Of a stretch of DNA of 64,000 nt, positions 7,477-16,108 are shown piece by piece; the first letter of the stretch is position 1; each line of letters begins with the position of its first letter. The position numbers were made by a program, and so were the translations under genes. Under the pieces are notes generated by a model, which had not been told where the DNA came from, made no database searches, and worked only from the letters and a program-made list of their open reading frames with translations. The DNA comes from Jannaschia formosa (GTDB lineage: Bacteria; Pseudomonadota; Alphaproteobacteria; Rhodobacterales; Rhodobacteraceae): assembly GCF_003340555.1 (NCBI RefSeq), contig NZ_QPLJ01000007.1, forward strand, positions 62,001 to 126,000, given 5' to 3'.

Positions 7477-8079
7477 TCACAGCAGCCGCGGCGCCCAGTA
7501 GAGCACCAGGTAGATCGGAAGGAATACGCCCGCGACGAAGTACCAGTAGAGCGTGTCGACGACGACGCCGAGCTGCCGCTCGGGCGTGAAGTAGCCGCGC
7601 CAGGCCAGGACGGCGACGACCGCCGTGCCGACGATCGCCGAGACGACATGCGTGTAGTGGAACCCGGTCACGGCCCAGAGGATCGAGCCATAGGCGTGCT
7701 CGTCCCAGCGGATATCGAACTCGGCGATCTGGATCGAGCGGAAGACGAGGGCGAGGGAGGCGAGGCCGACGCTCGCCGTGACGCCGAGCGCGAGCTGGCG
7801 CCTGCGCCCGGCATCCGACCCCTTGCCGGCCCACCACATCGTCAGGCTGCTGAGCGGCAGCACGAACAGGACCAGCGTCGGCCAGAGCAGCGCCGGCGGG
7901 TCCACCCCGTCGGGCGGCCAGGCCTCGGCCTGCGCGGCGAGGTAGAAGTAGCTCGTCAGCAGGTTGGCCACCACGGCGGCCTCGATGGCCACGGCGCCGA
8001 GGATCCCCCACCAGAGCGGGTGATCATGCGGCGCGAAGCGGCTCAGCTCGGCGGCGTCGACCTCGATACGGTGTTCCAT
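7477..8079 (-). CDS. ctaE: Cytochrome c oxidase subunit III
   Basis: A 200-residue, five-helix subunit III. Family marks are the Glu-containing helix (WWGILGAVAIEAAVVANLL) and the C-terminal GFHYTHVVSAIVG...YWYFVAGVFLPIYLVLY. The length fits the short form of caa3 and bo3 oxidases, which lack the first two helices of mitochondrial-type subunit III. Start ATG at 8079 lies five bases after the subunit I stop. In this enzyme class subunit III stabilises the catalytic subunit and does not carry cofactors. Confidence 0.92.
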   Translation of the reverse strand: MEHRIEVDAAELSRFAPHDHPLWWGILGAVAIEAAVVANLLTSYFYLAAQAEAWPPDGVDPPALLWPTLVLFVLPLSSLTMWWAGKGSDAGRRRQLALGVTASVGLASLALVFRSIQIAEFDIRWDEHAYGSILWAVTGFHYTHVVSAIVGTAVVAVLAWRGYFTPERQLGVVVDTLYWYFVAGVFLPIYLVLYWAPRLL

Positions 8080-8084
8080 CCCGG

Positions 8085-10070
8085 TCAGTCCTCCCTCCAG
8101 GGGCGCCGCGGCCAGAACCACAGCACGAAGGTCACGAAGGCGGCGAAGAACCCCAGGACGTAGGCCCAGGGCGTGAAGATCAGCCCGAGGAACGCGGCCG
8201 AGGCCACAAGCGCGCTGACGAAGGGCCAGGGCGTCGGGCCGGGCAGGACCTGCACCGCATGCGGCCGCGCGTCGAGCACGGTGGTCACGATCGTCTCGCG
8301 CCGGTCGGTCCGCAGCCCCCCGACATGGGCGCTCACCTCCGCGCGGCGGCGGTCCCAGACGGGATTGCCGCTCTGCACGACCGCCTGCCGGGCGAAGTTG
8401 CAGTTGAGCGGCGGCGAGGTCGTGGCCCATTCCAGCGTCGGCCCGTCCCAGGGGTCGTCGCCCGCCGGCGCGCCCCGGCGCAGGCTGAGCGCGGCGTTGG
8501 CGAGCGTGATGGCGAAGCCGAGCGCCAGGATCGCCGAGCCGGCCGTGGCGAGCTGGTTGAGCAGCGTCCAGCCGGTTTCCGGCAGGTAGGTGTAGACCCG
8601 CCGCGGCATTCCTTCGAGCCCGAGCTGGTGCATGGGGAAGAAGGCGAGGTTGAAGCCGACGAAGACCAGCCCGCAGCTCCAGCGGCCAGCCCGCTCGCTC
8701 ATCATCCGGCCGGTGGCCTTCGGGAACCAGTAGTAGAGCCCCGCGAGCAGCGGGAAGACCGAGCCGCCGACCAGCACGTAGTGGAAATGCGCGACCACGA
8801 AGTAGCTGTCATGGACCTGCCGGTCGAAGGGCACCGAGGCCACCATCACGCCGGTCAGCCCGCCGGCGATGAAGATGGCGAAGAAGCCCAGCACGAAGAG
8901 CATGGGCGTCGCGAAGCGGACCCTCGCGCCCCACATCGTCGCGATCCAGCAATAGACCTGCACGCCCGAGGGAATGGCGATCATGGCCGAGGCGGCCATG
9001 AAGAAGGACCGGCCCATCAGCGGCAGCCCGGTGGTGTACATGTGGTGCACCCAGAGCCCGAAGCTGACCATGCCGATGCCGACGATGGCGAGCACGAGCG
9101 CGGCGTAGCCGAAGACCGAGCGCCGGGTAAAGGTCACCACGATGCTGGTGACGATCCCCAGGGCGGGCACCAGGATGATGTAGACCTCCGGGTGGCCGAA
9201 GAACCAGAACAGATGCTGCCAGAGCAGCGGCGAGCCGCCGAGCGCGGCGTCGAAGAAGGCGGTGTCGACCAGCCGGTCCATCATCAGCAGCGCGCTCGCC
9301 ACGATCACCGAGGGCATGGCGAAGAGGATCATGAAGCTCATCACCAGCACCGCCCAGACGAAGATCGGCATCCGGTCGAGCGACATGCCCGGCGCGCGCA
9401 GCTTCAGGATGGTGACGATGAGCTCGACCGCGGCGGTCAGCGCCGAGACCTCGATGAAGGTGATCATCGTGGTCCAGACGTCGATGCCGTATCCGGCGGA
9501 GAACTCCTTCGACGAGAGCGGGACGTAGTTGAACCAGCCCGCGTCGGGCGCGAGGCCGAAGGGCAGCGACAGGAAGAACACCGTGCCGCCGATCAGGTAG
9601 ACGTAGTATCCGAAGGCGTTGAGCCGCGGGAAGGCCATGTCGCGCGCGCCGACCATCAGCGGCGCGAGGTAGATCGCCGCCCCCTCCATCGCCGGGATCG
9701 CGAAGAGGAACATCATCGCCGTGCCATGCACGGTCATCACCTGGTTGTAGGCCTCGGGTCCGAGCACGTCGTTCAGCGGCTGCGCAAGCTGGAGCCGCAT
9801 GGCCAGCGCGAGGAGACCGGCGAGCGCGAAGAAGACCAGCGAGGTGATGATGAAGCGCCGCCCGATATTGGTGTGGTTGACATGGGTGAACCACGCGAGG
9901 AAGCCGGGCGGCGATTGCCAGGTCCGTTCCAGCTCGGCGAGCTCGGCCTCGCCCAGCCCGTCGCGGCCGCCGCGGACGTAGTCGGGCAGGCCCTCCGGCT
10001 CGGCGCCGTGGCCCCTGGCGCCGCCGGCGCCGCGGCCCCTCGTGCCGTCGGGGGCGGTCGCATCGGTCAT
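8085..10070 (-). CDS. ctaD: caa3-type cytochrome c oxidase subunit I with C-terminal extension
   Basis: A 661-residue catalytic subunit. An N-terminal tail of about 55 mostly polar residues precedes the core. Ligands are visible: the low-spin heme region VMTVHGTAMMFLF (His115), FGHPEVYI (CuB His and cross-linked Tyr), VHHMYTTG (CuB pair) and HDSYFVVAHFHYVLVGG (heme ligands). The D-channel entrance RDMAFPRLNAFGYY is present. After the core (about 580 residues) a tail carries two more helices (FVSALVASAAFLGLIF and YVLGFFAAFVTFVLWF), as in caa3-type enzymes where helices of subunit III are fused to subunit I. That fits the short ctaE next to it. Start overlaps the subunit II stop (ATGA). Confidence 0.95.
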   Translation of the reverse strand: MTDATAPDGTRGRGAGGARGHGAEPEGLPDYVRGGRDGLGEAELAELERTWQSPPGFLAWFTHVNHTNIGRRFIITSLVFFALAGLLALAMRLQLAQPLNDVLGPEAYNQVMTVHGTAMMFLFAIPAMEGAAIYLAPLMVGARDMAFPRLNAFGYYVYLIGGTVFFLSLPFGLAPDAGWFNYVPLSSKEFSAGYGIDVWTTMITFIEVSALTAAVELIVTILKLRAPGMSLDRMPIFVWAVLVMSFMILFAMPSVIVASALLMMDRLVDTAFFDAALGGSPLLWQHLFWFFGHPEVYIILVPALGIVTSIVVTFTRRSVFGYAALVLAIVGIGMVSFGLWVHHMYTTGLPLMGRSFFMAASAMIAIPSGVQVYCWIATMWGARVRFATPMLFVLGFFAIFIAGGLTGVMVASVPFDRQVHDSYFVVAHFHYVLVGGSVFPLLAGLYYWFPKATGRMMSERAGRWSCGLVFVGFNLAFFPMHQLGLEGMPRRVYTYLPETGWTLLNQLATAGSAILALGFAITLANAALSLRRGAPAGDDPWDGPTLEWATTSPPLNCNFARQAVVQSGNPVWDRRRAEVSAHVGGLRTDRRETIVTTVLDARPHAVQVLPGPTPWPFVSALVASAAFLGLIFTPWAYVLGFFAAFVTFVLWFWPRRPWRED

Positions 10071-11050
10071 TCGAGGGACTCCAGGAAGTCGAGCAGCGCG
10101 TGCAGGTCCTCGGGCTCGGGGATGCGGGACGGCATCTTCGCCCCGGGCTTGATCGTATGCGTCGAGGTGATCCAGCCGCCGAGATTGCCGCGGGAATTGG
10201 GGATGGTCGCCGCAGCCAGCGTCTGGCGGGACGCGAGGTGGGTCAGGTCCGGCCCGTCCTCGCCATCGGCAGAGGTGCCACGCACGGTATGGCACTCCGC
10301 GCAGCCGATCCGGTCGAACACGGCGAGGCCCTCGGGCTCGGTGACGCGATGCGGCTCGGCCTGGGCGGCGAGCCAGCGCGCGAAGTCGCCCGGTGGCTCG
10401 GCCACGACGACGAAGCCCATCAGCCCGTGCTGGAGACCGCAGAACTCGGCGCATTGCCCGCGCCACGTGCCGGGCGTTTCGGGCTCCGCGTAGAGGAGGT
10501 TGACCTTTCCGGGGATGAGGTCGGTCTTGCCCTGGAGGTTGGGCGCCCAGAAGCTGTGGATCACGTTGTCGGAGACGAGCCGCAGCCGCGCGCGCCGTCC
10601 GACGGGAAGGTGCAGCTCGTTGGCGGTGACGGCCACCACCTCGCCGTCCTCGTCGAGATAGCGGAACTCCCACCACCAGAGCTCGCCCCTGACCTCGATC
10701 CAGGGCCCGTCGGCGCCGCCCGGCCCCTCGACCTCGTCGCCGATCACGACGCCGGAGATCGCGACCGCCACGATGGCCAGAAGCGGGGCCGCCACCCCGC
10801 CCGCGACCACGAGCAGGACCGAGGCCCGGAACGAGATCCGCCGCGGCTCGCCCCGGCGGTGCAGGTTCGCGCCGACCAGCACGAGGCCGAGCGTCACGAT
10901 CAGGACGAAGATCGCCGAGGCGAACATCCACCAGCCGAGCGATGCCACGAGCCGGGCGTCGGGGCTCGCGGGAGCCAGGACGCCCCCCGCACCGTCGCAC
11001 CCGGCAAGGGCGAAGGCGGACGCGACAGCCGCGAGGCGGCAGACGCGCAT
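10067..11050 (-). CDS. ctaC: caa3 oxidase subunit II: CuA domain fused to cytochrome c
   Basis: A 327-residue lipoprotein-type subunit. The signal ends in a lipobox LAGC (Cys18); two helices follow, then the cupredoxin domain with intact CuA ligands (DNVIHSFWAP and GQCAEFCGLQHGLMGF). The C-terminal third is a fused cytochrome c with CAECH and a distal Met near AKMPSR. This fusion defines the caa3 class, in which electrons pass from the tethered heme to CuA. ATG at 11050 is chosen because it gives the lipoprotein signal; longer frames upstream run over the preceding gene. It starts five bases after the ASRT-like gene ends. Confidence 0.95.
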   Translation of the reverse strand: MRVCRLAAVASAFALAGCDGAGGVLAPASPDARLVASLGWWMFASAIFVLIVTLGLVLVGANLHRRGEPRRISFRASVLLVVAGGVAAPLLAIVAVAISGVVIGDEVEGPGGADGPWIEVRGELWWWEFRYLDEDGEVVAVTANELHLPVGRRARLRLVSDNVIHSFWAPNLQGKTDLIPGKVNLLYAEPETPGTWRGQCAEFCGLQHGLMGFVVVAEPPGDFARWLAAQAEPHRVTEPEGLAVFDRIGCAECHTVRGTSADGEDGPDLTHLASRQTLAAATIPNSRGNLGGWITSTHTIKPGAKMPSRIPEPEDLHALLDFLESLE

Positions 11051-11054
11051 CGGC

Positions 11055-11429
11055 TCAACCCACCGGATGAGCCGCCGCGCTGAGCAGCGCAAACCGTTCC
11101 GGACGACTGTCGAGGCGCGTGTGCTGGACGACGACGGGCGCGTCCGACTGGATGAGCACGGCGTAATCGGTGTCGCGCGGCACCGGCTCGGGATCGTCGA
11201 GGTCGTTGGCGCGCAGATGCAGCGTGCGCTGCGCCGGGACGGTGGCGCGGTAGGGGCCGACGGGCGGCCGGTCCGCGAAGTAGAGCGTGATCTCCAGATG
11301 CGCAGGGCTGTCGCCGGCATTCAGGAGGCAGAAGGCCTCATGGCTCTCCAGCGCCCGGTCCCCCTCGATCCCGCGGCTGGGGATGAAACCCTCCGCGATG
11401 ACCCATCTTCTCGATCCGATCTCGACCAT
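11055..11429 (-). CDS. ASRT-like protein (Anabaena sensory rhodopsin transducer family)
   Basis: A 124-residue soluble protein matching the ASRT family along its whole length: WVIAEGFIPS at the start, SHEAFCLLNAGD, DRPPVGPYRATVPAQRT, HLRANDLDDPEPVPRDTDYA and VVVQHTRLDSRP near the end. Family knowledge: ASRT is a tetrameric beta-sandwich that binds the cytoplasmic face of Anabaena sensory rhodopsin. Most homologues come from bacteria without rhodopsin and are predicted small-molecule, possibly carbohydrate, binders. No rhodopsin gene is in the window. It is the first gene of the caa3 oxidase operon, with four bases to ctaC. Start at 11429; an upstream extension lacks family sequence. Confidence 0.9.
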   Translation of the reverse strand: MVEIGSRRWVIAEGFIPSRGIEGDRALESHEAFCLLNAGDSPAHLEITLYFADRPPVGPYRATVPAQRTLHLRANDLDDPEPVPRDTDYAVLIQSDAPVVVQHTRLDSRPERFALLSAAAHPVG

Positions 11430-11680
11430 GTCGCGCTCCGCTGTTGGCCCCGCCGGTGGCCCTGCGGGACGCCTCGGCAGGCACGTCGCGCGCGCCCCGT
11501 ATCCGTCCGGGTTCCAACGGCGGACCGCGCGCTCGCGTTCCGAAAAATCCGAAAAACTTCGGACCCTGACCGGGCCGGAGGGGGTTCCAGTCGCAACAGG
11601 CCGAGACAGTGCGGCACGAGGACACGGCCGCCTGCATGTCGAAGGCGAGCGCGGCTCGCATCGCACGAAGGGAGGACTGA
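11430..11680. promoter_or_regulatory. Divergent control region with tandem 9-bp repeat
   Basis: This 251-base gap separates two divergent operons (caa3 oxidase leftward, ThDP/GMC operon rightward) and should hold both promoters. It includes the only A-rich patch nearby: TCCGAAAAA occurs twice in perfect tandem at 11539-11556, followed by CTTCGGA so that TCCGA...TCGGA is also an inverted repeat. Such a site could be an operator for co-regulation. A strong ribosome site, AAGGGAGGA, precedes the ATG at 11681. No clear -35/-10 pair was assigned. Confidence 0.5.
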
Positions 11681-13456
11681 ATGGCGAAGACAACCGCAGA
11701 TTTCATGCTGGAGCGTCTGTCCGCATGGGGGATCCGGCAGATCTACGGCTACCCCGGCGACGGCATCAGCTCGACGCTGGAGGCGCTGGAGAAGAACCCC
11801 GATCGGTTCACCTTCGTGCAGGGCCGTCACGAGGAGGAATGCGCCTTCATGGCCTGCGCCCATGCCAAGTGGACGGGCGAGCCGGGCGTCTGCCTCGCGA
11901 CCTCCGGTCCCGGGGCGATCCACCTTCTCAACGGGCTCTACGACGCGAAGCTCGACCATCAGCCGGTCGTCGCGATCGTGGGCCAGCAGGACCGCGCCGC
12001 CCTGGGCGGTTCCTACCAGCAGGAGGTCGACCTCCACACGCTCTTCAAGGACGTGGCGCATGAATTCGTCCATGTCTGCCAGTCGCCCGAGCAGATGCGC
12101 CACCTCGTCGACCGCGCCCTGCGCATCGCCAAGGCCCGCCGCTGCGTCACCGCCATCATCCTGCCCGACGACGTCGGCATGGAGAAGGCCGTGGAAAGCC
12201 CCCCGCACGAGCATGGCACAGTCCATTCCGGCATCGGCTACGCACCCGAGCCGCGCATCCTGCCGCCCGAGGAGGAGCTGCGCCGCGCCGCGGCCGTGCT
12301 CAACGACGCGAAGCGGCCTGCGATCATGATCGGCGCGGGCGCGCTCGGCGCCGGCGCCGAGGTCCGCGCGGTCGCCGAGCGGATCGGCGCGGGCGTCTGC
12401 AAGGCGCTGCTCGGCAAGGCGGCGCTGCCGGACGACCTGCCCTACGTGACCGGGCAGATGGGGCTTCTCGGCACGACCCCCTCCTATGACCTGATGATGG
12501 ATTGCGACGCCTTCCTGATGGTCGGGTCGGGCTTCCCCTATTCGGAGTTCCTGCCCAAGGAGGGCAAGGCGCGGGGCGTGCAGATCGACATCGACCCCGG
12601 GATGCTGTCGATCCGCCATCCGATGGAGGTCAACCTGCTCGGCGACGCGCGGACCACCCTGGCCGCGCTGCTGCCGCTCCTGGAGGAGGCGCGCGACCGC
12701 TCCTGGCAGGAGGGGATCGAGCGGGACGTCGCGAAATGGTGGGAGGGCGTCGAGAAGCGGTCGCTGCACGAGGGCGATCCGATCAACCCGCAACGCCTGT
12801 TCTGGGAATGCTCGCCACGCCTGCCCGACGGGGCGATCATCTCCGCCGACAGCGGCAGCTCGGCCAACTGGTTCGCCCGCAACATCCGCATCCGCGAGGG
12901 GATGAAGGCGTCCCTCTCGGGCACGCTGGCCACGATGTGCCCGGGCGTGCCCTACACGACGGCCGCGAAGTTCACCCATCCCGACCGCGTGGCGGTGGGG
13001 TTCGTGGGTGACGGCGCGATGCAGATGCTGGGCAACGCCGCGCTCATCACCATCGCCAAGTACTGGCAGGCGTGGTCCGACCCGCGCTGCGTCATCGCCG
13101 TGCTGAACAACGGCGACCTCAACCAGGTCACCTGGGAGATGCGCGCGATGGGCGGCTTCCCCCGGGTCGAGGAGACGCAGAAGGTGCCGCCCTTCGACTA
13201 CGCCGCCTATGCCCGCTCGCTGGGTCTGGGCGGGATCCGGGTCGAGCGCCCGGAGGATGTCGGGCTGGCCTGGGACGAGGCCTTCGCCGCGGACCGGCCG
13301 GTGGTCATCGACTGCCTGTGCGATCCCACCATCCCGACCCTGCCGCCGAAGGTGACGCTCGACCAGCGCATCAACTACTTCAAGACGCTGATGAAGGGAG
13401 ACCCGGACGAGCGCGCGATCGTGAAGAACTCGTTCAAGCGCTACTTCACGACATGA
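11681..13456 (+). CDS. Thiamine-diphosphate-dependent PoxB/acetolactate synthase-like enzyme
   Basis: A 591-residue protein with the three-domain ThDP fold. N-terminal Pyr domain: IYGYPGDGIS and the catalytic Glu in GRHEEE (about Glu51). The central domain lies at about residues 190-330. The C-terminal PP domain has GDGAMQ (443-445 for GDG) and, about 30 residues on, NNGDLN, together the ThDP/Mg2+ motif. Closest in look to pyruvate oxidase/dehydrogenase (PoxB)-type and ThPP-requiring proteins of alphaproteobacteria; the substrate is unknown. No membrane-binding helix like that at the E. coli PoxB C-terminus is visible. First gene of a five-gene coupled operon. Confidence 0.88.
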   Translation: MAKTTADFMLERLSAWGIRQIYGYPGDGISSTLEALEKNPDRFTFVQGRHEEECAFMACAHAKWTGEPGVCLATSGPGAIHLLNGLYDAKLDHQPVVAIVGQQDRAALGGSYQQEVDLHTLFKDVAHEFVHVCQSPEQMRHLVDRALRIAKARRCVTAIILPDDVGMEKAVESPPHEHGTVHSGIGYAPEPRILPPEEELRRAAAVLNDAKRPAIMIGAGALGAGAEVRAVAERIGAGVCKALLGKAALPDDLPYVTGQMGLLGTTPSYDLMMDCDAFLMVGSGFPYSEFLPKEGKARGVQIDIDPGMLSIRHPMEVNLLGDARTTLAALLPLLEEARDRSWQEGIERDVAKWWEGVEKRSLHEGDPINPQRLFWECSPRLPDGAIISADSGSSANWFARNIRIREGMKASLSGTLATMCPGVPYTTAAKFTHPDRVAVGFVGDGAMQMLGNAALITIAKYWQAWSDPRCVIAVLNNGDLNQVTWEMRAMGGFPRVEETQKVPPFDYAAYARSLGLGGIRVERPEDVGLAWDEAFAADRPVVIDCLCDPTIPTLPPKVTLDQRINYFKTLMKGDPDERAIVKNSFKRYFTT

Positions 13457-14565
13457 GCCGGCGCGAAGCCCCGATCGTGGGCCTTCGCGCCGCCGCCTAC
13501 CGGGTGCCGACCGAGGCGCCCGAGGCCGACGGCACGCTCGAATGGGATGCGACCACGATGGTGACGGTCCATGTCGAGGCGGGTGGTGCGACGGGCTTCG
13601 GCTACAGCTACGCCTCCCGCGCGGCCGCGGTGCTGGCGGTCGAGCTGCTCGTCCCCGTGCTGGAGGGGCAGGAGGCGCTCGACACCGCGGCGCGCTGGCG
13701 CGACATGATCGATGCGCTGCGCAATCAGGGGCGCATGGGGCTTGCGGCCTGCGCCGTCTCGGCCTGCGATGCGGCGCTGCACGATCTGCGGGGAAAGCTT
13801 CTGGGGGCCCCGCTTGCCGACCTTCTGGGCCGGCGCCGGGACCGCGCCCCGCTCTATGCCAGCGGAGGCTTCACCAACTGGGTGGACGACCGCCTGCGCG
13901 ACTGGACCGACGAGATGCGCGAGGCCGGTTTCGAGGCCATCAAGATCAAGGTCGGTGCCGAGATCGGGCGTGAGGCGGCGCGCCTCGCGACCGCGCGGCA
14001 GGCGGCCGGGGAAACCGCGCTGATGGCCGATGCCAATGGCGCCTGCGACCGGAAGGGGGCGCTCCGCCTCGCGGAATGCCTGGCCGATCACGGGGCGGTC
14101 TGGTTCGAGGAGCCGGTCTCGTCGGACGACCTCGACGGGCTGCGCCTGCTGCGCGACCGCGGGCCCGCGGGGCTGGAGATCGCGGCGGGCGAATACGCCT
14201 ACGATGCCTGGGGCTTCCGCCGGCTGCTCGAGGCCGGGGCGGTCGACGTGCTCCAGGCCGACGCGACTCGCTGCTGCGGCATCACCGGGCTGATGCAGGC
14301 CGATGCGCTGGCCTGGGCGCATGGCGTGCCGCTGTCGATCCACTGCGCCCCGGCGCTGCACCTCCAGCCGGCGCTCTGCCTCCAGCGGCTGCGCCATGTC
14401 GAGTGGTTCCACGACCATGCCCGGCTGGAGGCGATGCTGCTCGACGGCGCGCCGGAGCCCGAGTCGGGCATGGCGGCGCCCGATCCCGGCCGGCCGGGCC
14501 TCGGGCTGGAGCTGCGGGAGGCCGATGCCGAGCATTTCAGCGTCTGGCAGGGCAGGGCGGCATGA
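13453..14565 (+). CDS. Enolase-superfamily enzyme (mandelate racemase/muconate lactonizing type)
   Basis: A 370-residue enzyme with an N-terminal capping domain and a TIM barrel. Visible active-site elements: KIK (Lys164, Lys166), metal ligands Asp193 (MADANGA), Glu220 (WFEEP) and Glu247 (AAGEYAY), and a barrel-end Asp270 plus His297 (SIHCAP). Lys-x-Lys together with the His/Asp pair fits the mandelate racemase subgroup, mostly acid-sugar dehydratases or racemases that abstract a proton next to a carboxylate. The substrate cannot be read from sequence. Start ATG overlaps the ThDP-enzyme stop, and its stop overlaps the next ATG. Confidence 0.88.
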   Translation: MSRREAPIVGLRAAAYRVPTEAPEADGTLEWDATTMVTVHVEAGGATGFGYSYASRAAAVLAVELLVPVLEGQEALDTAARWRDMIDALRNQGRMGLAACAVSACDAALHDLRGKLLGAPLADLLGRRRDRAPLYASGGFTNWVDDRLRDWTDEMREAGFEAIKIKVGAEIGREAARLATARQAAGETALMADANGACDRKGALRLAECLADHGAVWFEEPVSSDDLDGLRLLRDRGPAGLEIAAGEYAYDAWGFRRLLEAGAVDVLQADATRCCGITGLMQADALAWAHGVPLSIHCAPALHLQPALCLQRLRHVEWFHDHARLEAMLLDGAPEPESGMAAPDPGRPGLGLELREADAEHFSVWQGRAA

Positions 14566-15497
14566 GCCCGGCGGCGGCCCCCCCGGTGCCGAGTCGGAGC
14601 GCCCCGGTCGAGGGGTACCGGCCGCTTGCGCAGGCCACGCTGGTCCTGGCGGGCGCCGCCGGGCTGGTGGCGCTCGGGGCCCTCCTGCCGCGCCTCGCTC
14701 GGCGCGCCCGCCCGGCCCCGGCCCCGGCCGCCCGCCTGCGCCGCGGCGCCGCGGTCCTTTCGGCCAGCGTCCTTGCCGACAGCGCGACCGAACATTACCG
14801 CGGCAGCTACCACCACCGCGCCATGTTCGCGGCACCCGCCATGGCGGGCGCGACCCTTGCCTCTCTCGGACCCGGAACCGGGGGGCCGGGCGTCCGGAGG
14901 GCGACGCAACGCAGCGCGATCGCCACCGGCCTTGCGGGCAATCTCTTCCACCTGCGCAACGCCATGCGCCGCCCGGGCGCCCCGTCCTGGGAGACGCTGT
15001 TCTACGCCGCCCCCCTCGGCGCCCCGGGGGCGCTCGCGATGGCGGGCATCGGCGGCCTCGTCGCCAGCGGGCTTGAGCAGGCCCCGCCCGGGGGCGAGAC
15101 GGCCCGGCGCCTCGGCCGGCGCCTCGCCCTCGGCACCTCGGCCGGTCTGGCCGCCACCTCGGCCGAGGCGGCGCTGCTGCACTTTCGCGGCGCCTTCCAC
15201 GCGCCGGCCATGTGGCTTCCGGTGACACTGCCGCCGGTCGCGGCGCTGGCGCTGGCGGGGGCCGCGTGGCGGCCCGGCGAGCGCGGCATCGGGCGGGCCC
15301 GGGGACTCCTGCGGGCGACGGCGGCGATGGGGCTGCTCGGCATGGCGTTCCACGCCCGCGGCGTGGCGCGGAACATGGGCGGCTGGCGCAACTGGAGCCA
15401 GAACCTGCAGGTCGCGCCGCCGATGCCAGCGCCCCCCGCCTTCGCCGGGGTCGCGCTCGGCGGCCTCGCCGCGCTGGACCTGATGGAGGCGCCGTGA
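14562..15497 (+). CDS. Uncharacterised membrane protein with a two-fold internal repeat
   Basis: A 311-residue, Ala/Gly-rich polytopic protein with no recognised family. The sequence repeats itself. HYRGSYHHRAM (residues 78-88) is echoed by HFRGAFHAPAM (207-217). FHLRNAMRRPG followed by APLGAPGALAMAGIGGL (about 129-167) is echoed by FHARGVARNMGG followed by APPMPAPPAFAG (about 263-297). The order A-B-A'-B' with a spacing of about 130 residues indicates an ancient duplication. The conserved His, Arg and Met could be cofactor or substrate contacts. It overlaps both neighbours by ATGA or GTGA, so it is tied to the GMC dehydrogenase module and may be its membrane anchor or electron-transfer partner. 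Confidence 0.75.
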   Translation: MSPAAAPPVPSRSAPVEGYRPLAQATLVLAGAAGLVALGALLPRLARRARPAPAPAARLRRGAAVLSASVLADSATEHYRGSYHHRAMFAAPAMAGATLASLGPGTGGPGVRRATQRSAIATGLAGNLFHLRNAMRRPGAPSWETLFYAAPLGAPGALAMAGIGGLVASGLEQAPPGGETARRLGRRLALGTSAGLAATSAEAALLHFRGAFHAPAMWLPVTLPPVAALALAGAAWRPGERGIGRARGLLRATAAMGLLGMAFHARGVARNMGGWRNWSQNLQVAPPMPAPPAFAGVALGGLAALDLMEAP

Positions 15498-16108
15498 CCC
15501 GCTATCCCGGCTATGACGTGCTCGCCAAGCGCGACACCCCGTCCTGGGACGAGGCGACGCGCCGCGTCGTGGACGCGCGCCTCGCCGGGCCCGCTGCACG
15601 GCCTGTCCTCGAGGAGCGCGACTACCGGACGCTTGCGGCACTCTGCGACGCGGTCGTCCCCCAGCCGGACCGGGCCGAACCGATCCCCGTGGCGCCCGTC
15701 GTGGAGGCTGCGATCGCCGAGGATCGCACGACCGGCACGCGCTTCGAGGGCCTGCCGACCATGCGCGAGGCGTGGGGCCGGGGGCTCGCCGCGCTCGAGG
15801 CCGAGGCGCGGCTCCGGCACGGCACGGCATTCGCGGACCTGACGCCCGAGACGCGCGAGGCGCTGCTGCACGCGGTGGATGCGGAGGAGGTCGAGGCGCC
15901 CGAATGGGACGGGCTCGCGCCCCGGCGGCTGTTCCGGGACGTGATGGCCGACGAGATCCTGCGGGTCTACTTCGCCCATCCCGCGGCCTGGAGCGAGATC
16001 GGCTTCGGCGGCCCGGCCTCGCCGCGCGGCTACGTCCGGCTGGGCGCCGGCCGGCGCGACGCCTGGGAGGCGCCGTTCGCCCCTCCGCCGGACGGGGGGG
16101 AGAGGTGA
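15494..16108 (+). CDS. Gluconate 2-dehydrogenase subunit 3-like protein
   Basis: A 204-residue protein of the gluconate dehydrogenase subunit 3 family, which forms a complex with a GMC-type flavoprotein subunit. Recognisable are the segment DYRTLAALCDAVVPQPD and the C-terminal FRDVMADEILRVYFAHP...GGPASPRGY. Typical members carry a Tat signal; here the start (YPGYDVLAKRDTPSWDEATR) has no signal peptide, so the complex may be cytoplasmic or exported with a partner. The GTG start is fixed by GTGA overlap with the membrane protein gene, and its own end overlaps the GMC gene. Confidence 0.85.
   Translation: MTRYPGYDVLAKRDTPSWDEATRRVVDARLAGPAARPVLEERDYRTLAALCDAVVPQPDRAEPIPVAPVVEAAIAEDRTTGTRFEGLPTMREAWGRGLAALEAEARLRHGTAFADLTPETREALLHAVDAEEVEAPEWDGLAPRRLFRDVMADEILRVYFAHPAAWSEIGFGGPASPRGYVRLGAGRRDAWEAPFAPPPDGGER

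Noticed and set aside
8259-10493. A 744-codon plus-strand open frame over ctaD/ctaC
   Set aside because: Shadow of the oxidase genes; composition dominated by Arg, His, Gly and Glu without any family motif.
1-11429. Light-sensing locus suggested by the ASRT-like gene
   Set aside because: No rhodopsin, carotenoid or retinal gene is nearby, and most family members occur without rhodopsin.
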